Shown here: piece by piece, positions 1-6,575 of the stretch
Layout of the letters: the number at the start of each line of letters is the position of its first letter
Position numbering within the stretch: the stretch's first letter is position 1
NCBI GenBank assembly: GCA_021796315.1
Contig: JAJYOH010000049.1
Coordinates: 1-18,393, forward strand
Length of the DNA: 18,393 nucleotides
Reading direction: 5' to 3'
Source: Chloroflexota bacterium
GTDB taxonomy: Bacteria > Chloroflexota > Anaerolineae > Anaerolineales > Villigracilaceae
The notes under the pieces: model-generated
The model's database searches: none
Seen by the model: only the letters and a program-made list of their open reading frames with translations
What the model was told of the DNA's origin: nothing
Program-made: the position numbers and the translations under genes

Positions 1-480
1 TCTTTCCGCGACCTGGCAGCGGCTGCCCGTTTAATCATGCCGGAGGTTGCCATCACGACCGACCTCATCGCGGGCTTTCCCGGCGAAACGGAATCAGAGT
101 TCGCCGAATCTTTGGACTTTGTGCGCGAGATGAATTTCGCCGGCGGGCATCCCTTCCCATTTTCGCCGCGCCCCGGGACGGCTGCCATGCGTCTCGCAGG
201 CCAGGTCCGCCCCGAGGTCCGAAAAGAACGCAGCGCAAAATTGCGTGAGGCGCTTGAAGAGTCGGCAAAATCCTATCGCCAAAAATTCATCGGGCAGACA
301 TTGTCCGTGTTGTGGGAATCGTCCACGCAGTTATCCGACGCAGGCTGGGAGATGGAAGGCTGGTCCGAAAATTATTTGCGAATCAAAACCACCGCGCCGC
401 GTCCGTTGTGGAATGAAATTTCGAACGTGAAATTAATCGAAGCGCAACACGAAGTTATTTCGAGCGCGCTAACGTTCTGA
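1..480 (+). CDS. mtaB: tRNA t6A37 methylthiotransferase MtaB, C-terminal part (5' end outside window)
   Basis: The reading frame is open from base 1 and ends with TGA at 478-480, so only the last 159 codons are present. The visible part holds the end of the radical SAM barrel (TTDLIAGFPGETESEF, then GGHPFPFSPRPGTAAM) and a C-terminal TRAM-like RNA-binding segment of about 50 residues (FIGQTLSVLWES onward). This combination is typical of methylthiotransferases, and the FPFSPRPGTAA wording followed by QVRPEVRKER fits MtaB better than MiaB or RimO. Known members use two Fe-S clusters and SAM to convert t6A to ms2t6A at position 37 of ANN-decoding tRNAs. The N-terminal UPF0004 domain and the CxxxCxxC cluster motif lie upstream and cannot be checked. 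The ATG at 37 is internal to the barrel and not a real start. The subfamily (MtaB rather than MiaB) is the least certain point. Confidence 0.85.
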   Translation, partial: SFRDLAAAARLIMPEVAITTDLIAGFPGETESEFAESLDFVREMNFAGGHPFPFSPRPGTAAMRLAGQVRPEVRKERSAKLREALEESAKSYRQKFIGQTLSVLWESSTQLSDAGWEMEGWSENYLRIKTTAPRPLWNEISNVKLIEAQHEVISSALTF

Positions 481-505
481 TGCTGAACAGGGGATTTTCG
501 TCACT

Positions 506-533
506 TTGGCGGGCGGGGGAGTGCTTGTATAAT
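506..533 (+). promoter_or_regulatory. Sigma70-type promoter for folD
   Basis: A perfect TATAAT lies at 528-533, with TTGGCG (4 of 6 to consensus) at 506-511 and a 16-nt spacer. Transcription would begin near 540, giving a leader of about 28 nt before the folD ATG. It sits in the 87-nt gap after mtaB, so folD need not depend on read-through. Confidence 0.65.
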
Positions 534-567
534 TTCACTGTAATCCATTGAATCAAAAGGAGCAAAC

Positions 568-1446
568 ATGACAGCCCAACTGATCGACGGAAAAATGATC
601 GCGCAGCAGGTACGTGATGATGTGGCCGCTGAAGTTGCGAAGCGCACCGCGGCTGGAAAAATGAAACCGACTCTGGCGACGGTGCTGGTTGGCGACCGGC
701 CGGATTCGGCGGCGTATGTTGCATCTAAAGGCAAGGCGTGCCAGGAACTGGGCATGGGTTCGATCAGCGAACATTTGCCCGCGGATGCCACGCAGGAACA
801 GGTTGAATCTTTGGTGAAGCGTTTGAACGCCGATCCAACCGTCAGCGGAATTTTGGTGCAGTTGCCGATGCCGTCACACATTGATGAAGAGCGCGTGCTT
901 TCGCTGATCAATATCGAAAAAGATGTGGACGGATTTTCTCCGCTCAACATTGGCCGCCTTGCGCAAAAAGGACGCGAGCCTTTGTTCGTGCCATGCACGC
1001 CTTATGGATGTATTTATCTGCTGGAAAAATCCGGCGTGAAGATCGAAGGCGCGAACGCGGTCGTGTTGGGACGCTCGAATATTGTCGGGATGCCAGCGGC
1101 ATTATTGTTGATCGGAAAGAATGCGACTGTGACGGTTTGTCATTCGCGCACGAAAGATATTGCGGGCGTTGTCCGTCAGGCGGATATTCTGATCGCGGCC
1201 ATCGGCAAGACAGAAATGGTGCGCGGCGATTGGATCAAGCCCGGCGCGGCGATCATTGACGTGGGTATTAATTCCGTCCCCGACGCAACCAAGAAAAGCG
1301 GTCACCGTTTAGTTGGCGATGTCAATTTCAATGAAGCCAGGGAAGTTGCCGGTTTCATCACGCCCGTTCCCGGCGGCGTCGGCCCGATGACGATTGCAAT
1401 GCTGATGAAGAACACGTTGCATGCGGCGGAGATTCAAAATCCATAA
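568..1446 (+). CDS. folD: Bifunctional methylenetetrahydrofolate dehydrogenase/methenyltetrahydrofolate cyclohydrolase FolD
   Basis: This cytosolic one-carbon enzyme interconverts 5,10-methylene-THF, 5,10-methenyl-THF and 10-formyl-THF using NADP. The protein is 292 aa, the usual length. The catalytic Tyr50-x3-Lys54 pair is present in AAYVASKGKAC. Gln98 lies in GILVQLPMP and Asp121 in KDVDGFSPLN, so the full catalytic set is in place. The Rossmann part follows with VVLGRSNIVGMPAA (about 165-178), ATVTVCHSRT, ADILIAAIGK and the C-terminal TPVPGGVGPMTIAMLM signature. The ATG at 568 is supported by AAAGGAG at 556-562, 5 nt upstream. The gene stands alone, with its own promoter upstream and a hairpin repeat downstream. 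Confidence 0.97.
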   Translation: MTAQLIDGKMIAQQVRDDVAAEVAKRTAAGKMKPTLATVLVGDRPDSAAYVASKGKACQELGMGSISEHLPADATQEQVESLVKRLNADPTVSGILVQLPMPSHIDEERVLSLINIEKDVDGFSPLNIGRLAQKGREPLFVPCTPYGCIYLLEKSGVKIEGANAVVLGRSNIVGMPAALLLIGKNATVTVCHSRTKDIAGVVRQADILIAAIGKTEMVRGDWIKPGAAIIDVGINSVPDATKKSGHRLVGDVNFNEAREVAGFITPVPGGVGPMTIAMLMKNTLHAAEIQNP

Positions 1447-1452
1447 ATCTTT

Positions 1453-1521
1453 TTTGCCGCGAATTTCGCTAATTCGCACGGATTTAAAAAATCGGCGAAA
1501 ATCCGTGTAATTCGCGGCAAA
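1453..1521. repeat. Long imperfect palindrome downstream of folD
   Basis: The outer arms TTTGCCGCGAATT (1453-1465) and AATTCGCGGCAAA (1509-1521) are perfect 13-bp inverted repeats. Inside them CACGGATTT (1477-1485) pairs with AAATCCGTG (1499-1507), leaving an 11-nt bulge on the left arm and 1 nt on the right. The left arm reads as three related units (GCGAATTTC, GCTAATTC, GCACGGATTT). It lies 7 nt after the folD stop and may also end folD transcripts, but no strong U tract follows (ATGTTTTTGA). No coding potential is seen. Confidence 0.75.
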
Positions 1522-1560
1522 TGTTTTTGATCTTCATTTGATCTTCAAATGAGTAAGCTA

Positions 1561-1610
1561 AAAAATAAAATTGTCCCGCAGGTTGAAGAAATTTTCAGCG
1601 CCTGCGGGAC
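1561..1610 (-). terminator. Rho-independent terminator of the YeiH-type transporter gene
   Basis: Read on the minus strand, GTCCCGCAGG (1610-1601) pairs perfectly over 10 bp with CCTGCGGGAC (1582-1573). It is followed by the T-rich run AATTTTATTTTTTAG (1572-1558). The loop is 18 nt. It starts 34 nt after the transporter stop codon. Confidence 0.8.
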
Positions 1611-1644
1611 GCAAGATTTTAATGGAATCCAAGCGAGCGGGGAA

Positions 1645-2634
1645 TTACAAAGTCCGCATGAAGAATTGTATTGCCAGCGAAGACATAGCCACAGTCACCC
1701 AGGTTGTCGCCCCGAGAAGAAGCGCGCGAGGACCGGCTTTGATAAAGCTTTGGACATTTGTGTTTAAGCCAATTGCAGCCATTGCTACAATGATCAGGAA
1801 TTTTCCTGCCCAGGCCAGCCCGCTGGTAATATCCAGTGGGAATACAGCTGTGCTTCTAATCACTGCGGCCAGAAGGAACCCCAGAATGAACCAGGGGAAT
1901 ACCTTGGCGAAATTAAATTTATTTCCACTCCCGCTCATGCGCGAGAAAAGGATTGCCAGCACCAATGTTACGGGGACGATCATCAGACTGCGCGTCAATT
2001 TTACGATGGTCGCAAAATTCCCGGCGACATCACTATATGAAAATCCGGCGGCCACTACAGATGAAGTGTCATTGATGGCTGTCCCGGCCCACATTCCAAA
2101 GCCGGTGTCGGAGAGTTTCAACAGGTGGCCGATTGCTGGAAATAAAAACACTGCGATGACGTTGAACAAAAAGATGGTCGAGATCGAATAGGAAATATCC
2201 TGATCTTCAGCTTCGATCGCCGATGACGCTGCTGCAATTGCCGAACCGCCGCAGATCGCGGTCCCCACGCCGATCAATGTATATAGCTTTTGATCGATGC
2301 TCAGGAATTTCCCGACAAAATATGCTATCAGGAATGCTGCTGAAAGCGTCACAACGAGAACTATCAGCGACTCTCTTCCAACTTTAATGATGTTGGCTAA
2401 ATTCATGTCAAATCCCAGCAAAATGACGGCCAATTGAAGGATATATTTTGATGTGAATTTGATCCCCTGGCGAAAAACCATGGGCGACGCCCAGACGGAT
2501 GCCAAAAGGATGCCAAGCAGAATCCCGAAGACCGGTCCGCCGATAACTGGAATCAGCAACCCCAGGTTGTAGGCGATGATTGCGATTACCAGCGCCAATA
2601 GGATGCCGGGTAAATGATTTTTTAGGTTTTGCAT
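1645..2634 (-). CDS. yeiH: YeiH-family putative sulfate exporter (multi-pass membrane protein)
   Basis: The protein is about 329 aa with roughly ten hydrophobic segments, matching the YeiH family of inner-membrane proteins annotated as putative sulfate exporters. Family-like stretches include IGGPVFGILLGILLA, FDMNLANIIKVGRESL, the glycine/alanine run GVGTAICGGSAIAAASS, and MWAGTAINDTSSVVAAG. The ATG at 2634 is preferred: AGGAG lies 11 nt upstream, and it gives the N-terminus MQNLKNHLPGI leading straight into the first membrane segment. A GTG at 2691 would add 19 polar residues and would overlap the promoter. It is divergent from a LysR gene; in E. coli the yeiH gene is likewise next to the LysR gene yeiE, and YeiE has been linked to sulfite handling. 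The exported substrate is not demonstrated for this family. Confidence 0.88.
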   Translation of the reverse strand: MQNLKNHLPGILLALVIAIIAYNLGLLIPVIGGPVFGILLGILLASVWASPMVFRQGIKFTSKYILQLAVILLGFDMNLANIIKVGRESLIVLVVTLSAAFLIAYFVGKFLSIDQKLYTLIGVGTAICGGSAIAAASSAIEAEDQDISYSISTIFLFNVIAVFLFPAIGHLLKLSDTGFGMWAGTAINDTSSVVAAGFSYSDVAGNFATIVKLTRSLMIVPVTLVLAILFSRMSGSGNKFNFAKVFPWFILGFLLAAVIRSTAVFPLDITSGLAWAGKFLIIVAMAAIGLNTNVQSFIKAGPRALLLGATTWVTVAMSSLAIQFFMRTL

Positions 2635-2689
2635 GAAATTTGTTGCTCCTGCTCGCGAAGATTTATTGACCGATAATACGCTGCCGCCC

Positions 2690-2706
2690 ACTATTTGTAA
2701 AATAGT
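2690..2706. promoter_or_regulatory. Perfect dyad, candidate LysR operator
   Basis: ACTATTT-GTA-AAATAGT is a perfect 7-bp inverted repeat with a 3-nt centre. It covers the predicted transcription start and part of the -10 box of the transporter promoter, a position suited to control of that gene. Assignment to the adjacent LysR protein is inferred from location only. Confidence 0.5.
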
Positions 2707-2731
2707 ATAATTTTATAAAAATGATAGGCAA
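2704..2731 (-). promoter_or_regulatory. Promoter of the YeiH-type gene
   Basis: On the minus strand TTGCCT (2731-2726) and TATACT (2709-2704) are separated by 16 nt, matching consensus at 4 of 6 and 5 of 6 positions. The start would be near 2697, about 63 nt before the ATG. Its -10 box shares four base pairs with a perfect plus-strand TATAAT at 2706-2711, the likely -10 box of the LysR gene. Confidence 0.55.
2706..2711 (+). promoter_or_regulatory. -10 box of the LysR gene
   Basis: A perfect TATAAT lies 26 nt before the LysR start codon. No good -35 element sits at the right distance (the region reads GC-rich, near GCCGCC), so activity may need an activator or be weak. Confidence 0.4.
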
Positions 2732-2739
2732 ATACCTAT
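2724..2739. promoter_or_regulatory. Second dyad, overlapping the LysR start codon
   Basis: ATAGG-N6-CCTAT is a 5-bp inverted repeat. It covers the -35 box of the transporter promoter and the first two bases of the LysR ATG. Binding here could repress both directions, as in autoregulated LysR systems. It also places AGG 9 nt before the ATG, the only Shine-Dalgarno-like element for that gene. Confidence 0.4.
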
Positions 2740-3607
2740 GACCTTTCGACACCTGAAAATTTTCCTGGCTGTATGTGACCACAAAAATATGACGCGTGCG
2801 GCCAAAGCCCTTTATCTTAGCCAGCCTTCCGTCAGTCAGGCCATTGCCGAACTTGAAATATATTACGGCGTCAAATTGTTCGAGCGGTTGAATCACCGGC
2901 TGTATTTGACAGCGGCAGGGGAGCGATTGCAATCCTATGCGCGTCACATCCTGAATCTGGAAGAACAGGCCAAAAGGGAATTATCGGAGCATAAGGACGC
3001 GGGCATTTTGCGGATTGGCGCAAGTCTGACCATTGGAACCTATCTGCTCCCGGGATTGATATCTGCATTCCATGAGAAAATGCCCCAGGTCGAAATATTC
3101 TCGCTGGTTGAAAATACCAATGTGCTTCAGAAAATGCTGCTGGGAGATCGCATTGACCTTGGACTGGTTGAAGGGCCGGTCAACTCCCCGGATATTATCG
3201 AAAAAAATATTTGCGACGATGAGTTGGTCGTTGTCGGCGCGCCACAGCATCCATTAACCAGGAAAAGGAAAGTTTTCATTCCCGACCTGGCAGGACTTTC
3301 GTTCATTGTTCGAGAACCCGGAAGCGGAACCCGGGCCATTTTTGAAAATGCCATGCAGGAGGCCGGGGTGACATGGAAGCCCGCAGGAATATATAACAAT
3401 ATCGAGGCGATAAAACATGCGGTAAGAGCAAACCTGGGCCTTGCAGTGGTTCCGCGAATTTCGATTGAAGAGGAACTCAAAGCAGGGTCAATTATTCGGA
3501 TCAAAGTCGGAGGCTTGAAGCTGGTGCGAAAATTCAATTTTATCTACCATCGCCAAAAATTCTTCACGAAGGCCATGCAGACTTTGATCGATTCTTATGA
3601 AGAATGA
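2738..3607 (+). CDS. LysR-type transcriptional regulator (CysL/YeiE-like)
   Basis: This is a 289-aa DNA-binding regulator of standard LysR length. The N-terminal winged helix-turn-helix spans about residues 1-60 (MTFRHLKIFLAVCDHKNM, then TRAAKALYLSQPSVSQAIAE as the recognition helix region). A linker helix follows (about 61-85). A periplasmic-binding-like effector domain begins with LRIGASLTIGTYLLPGLI and contains LGLVEGPV and FIVREPGSGTRAIFE. Divergence from a YeiH-type gene across 103 nt, with two dyads in between, makes that gene its probable target. YeiE and CysL relatives act on sulfur metabolism, but the ligand here is unknown. Translation initiation appears weak, with no strong Shine-Dalgarno sequence. 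Confidence 0.92.
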   Translation: MTFRHLKIFLAVCDHKNMTRAAKALYLSQPSVSQAIAELEIYYGVKLFERLNHRLYLTAAGERLQSYARHILNLEEQAKRELSEHKDAGILRIGASLTIGTYLLPGLISAFHEKMPQVEIFSLVENTNVLQKMLLGDRIDLGLVEGPVNSPDIIEKNICDDELVVVGAPQHPLTRKRKVFIPDLAGLSFIVREPGSGTRAIFENAMQEAGVTWKPAGIYNNIEAIKHAVRANLGLAVVPRISIEEELKAGSIIRIKVGGLKLVRKFNFIYHRQKFFTKAMQTLIDSYEE

Positions 3608-3620
3608 TTCTGAAATCAAC

Positions 3621-4256
3621 CTACCCGCCTGCTCCTGCAAAGGTATGACACTTCTGGCAAATTGTGGCGGTTGCACTTTGATTTAAGAAGACTGCACCCG
3701 CATCATTCTTCGTATCGTGGCTGAGATGACAGTCTGCGCAGTGCGCCGCATTTTGCGGATCGAGCGCCTGCCATTTCGTGAGAAAAGCATGGAAGTGATT
3801 GTTGAATTCCGTCTTGGTCAAAACATCAGCATGACACTTTAAACAATTCCCATCGCCGAGCGGCGTATCTTGCACAGCAGGCTGCGGATAATGTCCGCTG
3901 AAATATGAAACCAGATCAGATGCGCCCGCCATCAAACCGCCATAACGGCCGATGATGCCCGGCCCGGTGTGACAGTCAATACAACGCGCCGCGTGTTTCG
4001 CCGCATGGAAACTTGCCAGATCGGTCGCTGCATTTGCAGTTTGAATTTGTGTGCGCCTGAAAAAAGTTGCTTCTCCTTCCGTGTGGCACGAAGCGCAAAA
4101 CGAATCGTGATTTTCAAATTGCATGGCGCTCAATGGAATCACCAGACCAAAAACAATAAATGCAACGATCGCACTTGCGGCGATGACTTGAATGCGCCGG
4201 TTCGACCAATCCACCCCTGTTTTTTTCTTTGCAACTTTTTGTGATTTCTTCGCCAT
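3621..4256 (-). CDS. Membrane-anchored five-haem c-type cytochrome (NapC/NirT-like)
   Basis: The protein is 211 aa with a short Lys-rich cytoplasmic N-terminus, one membrane segment at about residues 22-45, and an extracytoplasmic domain with five CxxCH haem sites at 54-58, 92-96, 138-142, 173-177 and 200-204. Many additional histidines (H50, H84, H88, H122, H154, H156, H172, H180) could be distal ligands. Members of the NapC/NirT/NrfH group pass electrons from quinol to periplasmic reductases and usually carry four haems per module, so five makes this a variant or a related small multihaem family. No reductase gene is adjacent, so its partner cannot be named. GGAGGAGAG about 6 nt before the ATG at 4256 supports the start. 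It converges on the LysR gene with only 13 nt between them and no terminator. Confidence 0.88.
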   Translation of the reverse strand: MAKKSQKVAKKKTGVDWSNRRIQVIAASAIVAFIVFGLVIPLSAMQFENHDSFCASCHTEGEATFFRRTQIQTANAATDLASFHAAKHAARCIDCHTGPGIIGRYGGLMAGASDLVSYFSGHYPQPAVQDTPLGDGNCLKCHADVLTKTEFNNHFHAFLTKWQALDPQNAAHCADCHLSHDTKNDAGAVFLNQSATATICQKCHTFAGAGG

Positions 4257-4319
4257 CCGTGTCTCTCCTCCGAAAGAATGGCGAGCATTGTAACCGATAA
4301 ATATGACGCTTCGATGAAG

Positions 4320-5198
4320 CTAAACCAGCGACACGATTTTTCCGGCGATACTTTTCATCACATGGTCGGGCACGCCATCCAACGCTTTCGATTGGATGCG
4401 CGTGTCGATGCCATCATTGACATAATCCACGACGATGAATTTTCCATCTTGAGTGAGCGCGATCTCGGTCGAGAACCAATCCAGTTTGCAGACTTGGGCG
4501 ATTCGTTCCGTGACCCGTCGAACGGGCGCCAGATCGAATTGCCTTTCCTCGTCTGACGTCAACTCCGCGTAAACGTGCGTGGACGGATTCCACCAGCAGG
4601 GCCAGCAGTCGCCTCCCGCGTAAAAGACGCGGAACCAGGCTTCCCGTCCCGAAAGGATGCGTGCGTTGACGTGCGCCTGCGCCAGGTATTTCTGTTCCGG
4701 GAATTCGATGCGCGCCCGCTGAATTTCGTCCCGCGTCGAAATATTCATTGTCACGCCTTCGCCGCCTCCGCCGACGGCAGGTTTGATGACGAATCTTTCT
4801 CCGAGCGGTGTTAAATCGATTTCCGGCAGAATAGGCTGGTCGATAAACGGCGCGATCAAAATCGTGTGAGGGGTTTGCAGCCCCGCCTGAATTAACTCAA
4901 GATGCATCGTGGCCTTATCTTCTGACCAGTGTGAAAGTTCGGGAGGGTTGATGCGGCGTAAATGATGTTGGATCGCAAAACGCCGGATGGGTTCGTAAAG
5001 CATTTCGTCGTTCGCACGATCAAGCAAAGTACGAAAGGTTGCCTGCCCGGTGTATAAATCCGTGATGGATTCCAAAACATTTTTCGGTGTGATCTGCCAA
5101 AGCGTTAAACCGCGAGCCGCACAGGCTTCAGAGATGAAGCAAACGAAATCATCGTCATATTCCCAATACCAGGGCAGGCAGAGATCGTAGCATTTCAT
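4320..5198 (-). CDS. ATP-grasp fold protein of unknown substrate
   Basis: This 292-aa protein has an ATP-grasp core. Residues 91-110 (WSEDKATMHLELIQAGLQTP) give the first nucleotide-binding Lys95, and FVIKPAVGGGGEGV (136-149) gives Lys139 and the glycine-rich loop. YLAQAHV (171-177) is the hinge region, and STEIALTQDGKFIVVDYVND (243-262) supplies the acidic and Asn metal ligands. ATP-grasp enzymes activate a carboxylate as an acyl phosphate and join it to an amine or thiol. The acceptor and donor cannot be deduced here. The start ATG overlaps the stop of the upstream P1 peptidase gene (ATGA, 4 nt), so the two are translationally coupled. A RimK/GshB-like ligase or a tubulin-tyrosine-ligase-like enzyme are possible alternatives. 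Confidence 0.75.
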   Translation of the reverse strand: MKCYDLCLPWYWEYDDDFVCFISEACAARGLTLWQITPKNVLESITDLYTGQATFRTLLDRANDEMLYEPIRRFAIQHHLRRINPPELSHWSEDKATMHLELIQAGLQTPHTILIAPFIDQPILPEIDLTPLGERFVIKPAVGGGGEGVTMNISTRDEIQRARIEFPEQKYLAQAHVNARILSGREAWFRVFYAGGDCWPCWWNPSTHVYAELTSDEERQFDLAPVRRVTERIAQVCKLDWFSTEIALTQDGKFIVVDYVNDGIDTRIQSKALDGVPDHVMKSIAGKIVSLV

Positions 5199-6274
5199 GC
5201 GGCGAGTCTACCGTATTTTTCCAGCAGCGCACATAATTGCTTGTGCGGCAAAGCCTGGATGCTGACGCCGGCGCGGCCGGTCATTGTCTCTGCCGCGATC
5301 AACGCGTTTATGATGGCTTCCTCGGCGGCATAAACTGCAGCCGAAAAGATGGGATCGATAAAATCATTGTGGATGTATTCCACGATTCCTTTCATGGACT
5401 CTGAACCGGCTCCGCCCGAACTGGCCGTGGAAAACGCCAGGAAGATATCTCCGCTTCCATTCCCGCCGAGTGAACCAGTTCGACCCATTCCGAGTGTGGC
5501 GCGCCTCGCCAATCTTTTAAGTTGATGCGGCAGCAACGGCGCATCAGTGGCCAGGATGACGATCAACGAGCCATCGTCCTGGCGGAACGGATTCTTGCCG
5601 TGGGCGATCGGCGCGTCAGACGTGAGATGTTGTCCAACGGGCACGCCGCTCACGGTCAGTTGGAAGCGGCGGCCAAAGTTGGCCTGCACCAACGCGGCCA
5701 CTGTCCAGCCGCCGAGTTTGTCCGGCAGTTTGCGCGAAGATGTCCCCGTGCCGCCTTTGAATTCATAACAGATCATGCCCGTCCCGCCGCCGACATTGCC
5801 TTCTTCAATCGCGCCGCCGTGTGCGGATGTGAGCGCGGACATCACGTGTTCAGGGTTGACGTGAAAGCTGTTCATGTCGTTCAGCCAGCCGTCCGCCGTT
5901 TCGCCGACGACCGGGCATGACCACTTTTGAAAGATGGCTCCCTGTTTGACTTGCCAATCAATGATGGTATCGCGCACAATGCCGACGCTGTGAGTGTTGG
6001 TGATGCCAATCGGCCCTTCGAGCAGGCCGCCTTCATCGATCCAGGCCGCGCCGGTCATCTCGCCGTTGCCGTTGAACGGGAACCAGCCTGCGAAGACCGG
6101 CTCGTGATTTGTTTTGCCGCGCGGATGAATGATGGTTACACCGGTACGCGCCGCCTGGCCTTCGATGACGGTCGAGTAGCCGATCTCGATACCCGGCAAA
6201 TCTGTGATCGCATTTAGCGGGCCGGGTGTGCCTTCGAATGGAATTCCAAGATCGCGCGCGCGGGGTTTGGGCAT
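5195..6274 (-). CDS. P1-family (DmpA/BapA-like) self-processing aminopeptidase
   Basis: This 359-aa Ntn-hydrolase precursor resembles DmpA L-aminopeptidase/D-esterase and the beta-aminopeptidases. N-terminal ARDLGIPFEGTPGPLNAITD and PGIEIGYSTV are family hallmarks, as are GITNTHSVGIVRD, GNVGGGTGMICYEFKGGTGT (160-179) and ARRATLGMGRTGSLGGNGSG (256-275). Cleavage is predicted between Gly273 and Ser274 in NGSGDIFLAFST, freeing Ser274 as the catalytic N-terminal nucleophile of the beta subunit. There is no signal peptide, so it should be cytoplasmic. AAGGAG 7 nt before the ATG at 6274 supports the start. It is the first gene of a two-gene unit with the ATP-grasp gene. The family cleaves N-terminal residues from short peptides, amides and esters; the natural substrate is unknown. 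Confidence 0.92.
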   Translation of the reverse strand: MPKPRARDLGIPFEGTPGPLNAITDLPGIEIGYSTVIEGQAARTGVTIIHPRGKTNHEPVFAGWFPFNGNGEMTGAAWIDEGGLLEGPIGITNTHSVGIVRDTIIDWQVKQGAIFQKWSCPVVGETADGWLNDMNSFHVNPEHVMSALTSAHGGAIEEGNVGGGTGMICYEFKGGTGTSSRKLPDKLGGWTVAALVQANFGRRFQLTVSGVPVGQHLTSDAPIAHGKNPFRQDDGSLIVILATDAPLLPHQLKRLARRATLGMGRTGSLGGNGSGDIFLAFSTASSGGAGSESMKGIVEYIHNDFIDPIFSAAVYAAEEAIINALIAAETMTGRAGVSIQALPHKQLCALLEKYGRLAA

Positions 6275-6351
6275 GTAGATTCTCCTTGTTCTTATATTAT
6301 TTCGCCATATCCAGGTTTGACTGTCCCCAACTCAATCGAAACTGAATGGAT

Positions 6352-6371
6352 ATTACACAGTGTGTTGTAAT
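6352..6371. promoter_or_regulatory. 20-bp dyad in the divergent gap, possible operator
   Basis: ATTACA (6352-6357) and TGTAAT (6366-6371) form a 6-bp inverted repeat around CAGTGTGT. It lies between the P1 peptidase gene and the MFS gene, 29 nt upstream of the predicted MFS -35 box. No regulator gene is adjacent, so this is a positional guess. Confidence 0.3.
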
Positions 6372-6399
6372 TCTACCCAAACAAAGTCGAAAAAGTATA

Positions 6400-6428
6400 T
6401 TGGGAGTAAAATTAAGTCCTGCTATGAT
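6400..6428 (+). promoter_or_regulatory. Promoter for the MFS transporter gene
   Basis: TTGGGA (6400-6405) and TATGAT (6423-6428) are separated by 17 nt and match the sigma70 consensus at 4 of 6 and 5 of 6 positions. The start would be near 6435, giving a leader of about 140 nt that contains the palindromic repeat at 6451-6530. The rest of the 301-nt gap 6275-6575 shows nothing else I can name. Confidence 0.5.
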
Positions 6429-6450
6429 GTATTAATTGATAGTGTGGAAA

Positions 6451-6530
6451 AGATTCACCACAGAGGGTATGGAGTTCGCAGAGTTTCAAAGATTTTTCTC
6501 TGTGTTCTCGGTACGTTCTGTGGTGAATCT
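6451..6530. repeat. Palindromic repeat with CACAGAG-type units, copy 1
   Basis: The perfect 14-bp arms AGATTCACCACAGA (6451-6464) and TCTGTGGTGAATCT (6517-6530) enclose further weaker pairings such as CGCAGAG with CTCTGTG. The right arm (6498-6527) matches 7954-7983 at 24 of 30 positions, so this and the element at 7892-8000 are copies of one family. In RNA it would fold into a long hairpin in the MFS leader. Confidence 0.75.
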
Positions 6531-6575
6531 GTCTCAGTTTCCCAAATTTGAATTTCAGCATAAGAATCGAGGATC

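Noticed and set aside
1571..2191. Plus-strand open frame of about 200 codons opposite the YeiH-type gene
   Set aside because: It is antisense to a clear membrane protein gene, is rich in Arg/Pro/Asn as expected of a shadow frame, and covers the minus-strand terminator.
2635..2691. GTG at 2691 as start of the YeiH-type protein
   Set aside because: It would overlap the predicted transcription start and dyad, has no ribosome binding site, and adds 19 polar residues not expected before the first membrane segment.
4308..4320. GCTTC-GAT-GAAGC hairpin at the end of the ATP-grasp gene
   Set aside because: The stem is only 5 bp with no T run after it on the minus strand, too weak to call a terminator.
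5522..5920. Plus-strand open frame of 132 codons inside the P1 peptidase gene
   Set aside because: It is a shadow frame, Arg/Ala/His-rich, with no ribosome binding site, opposite a strongly conserved gene.
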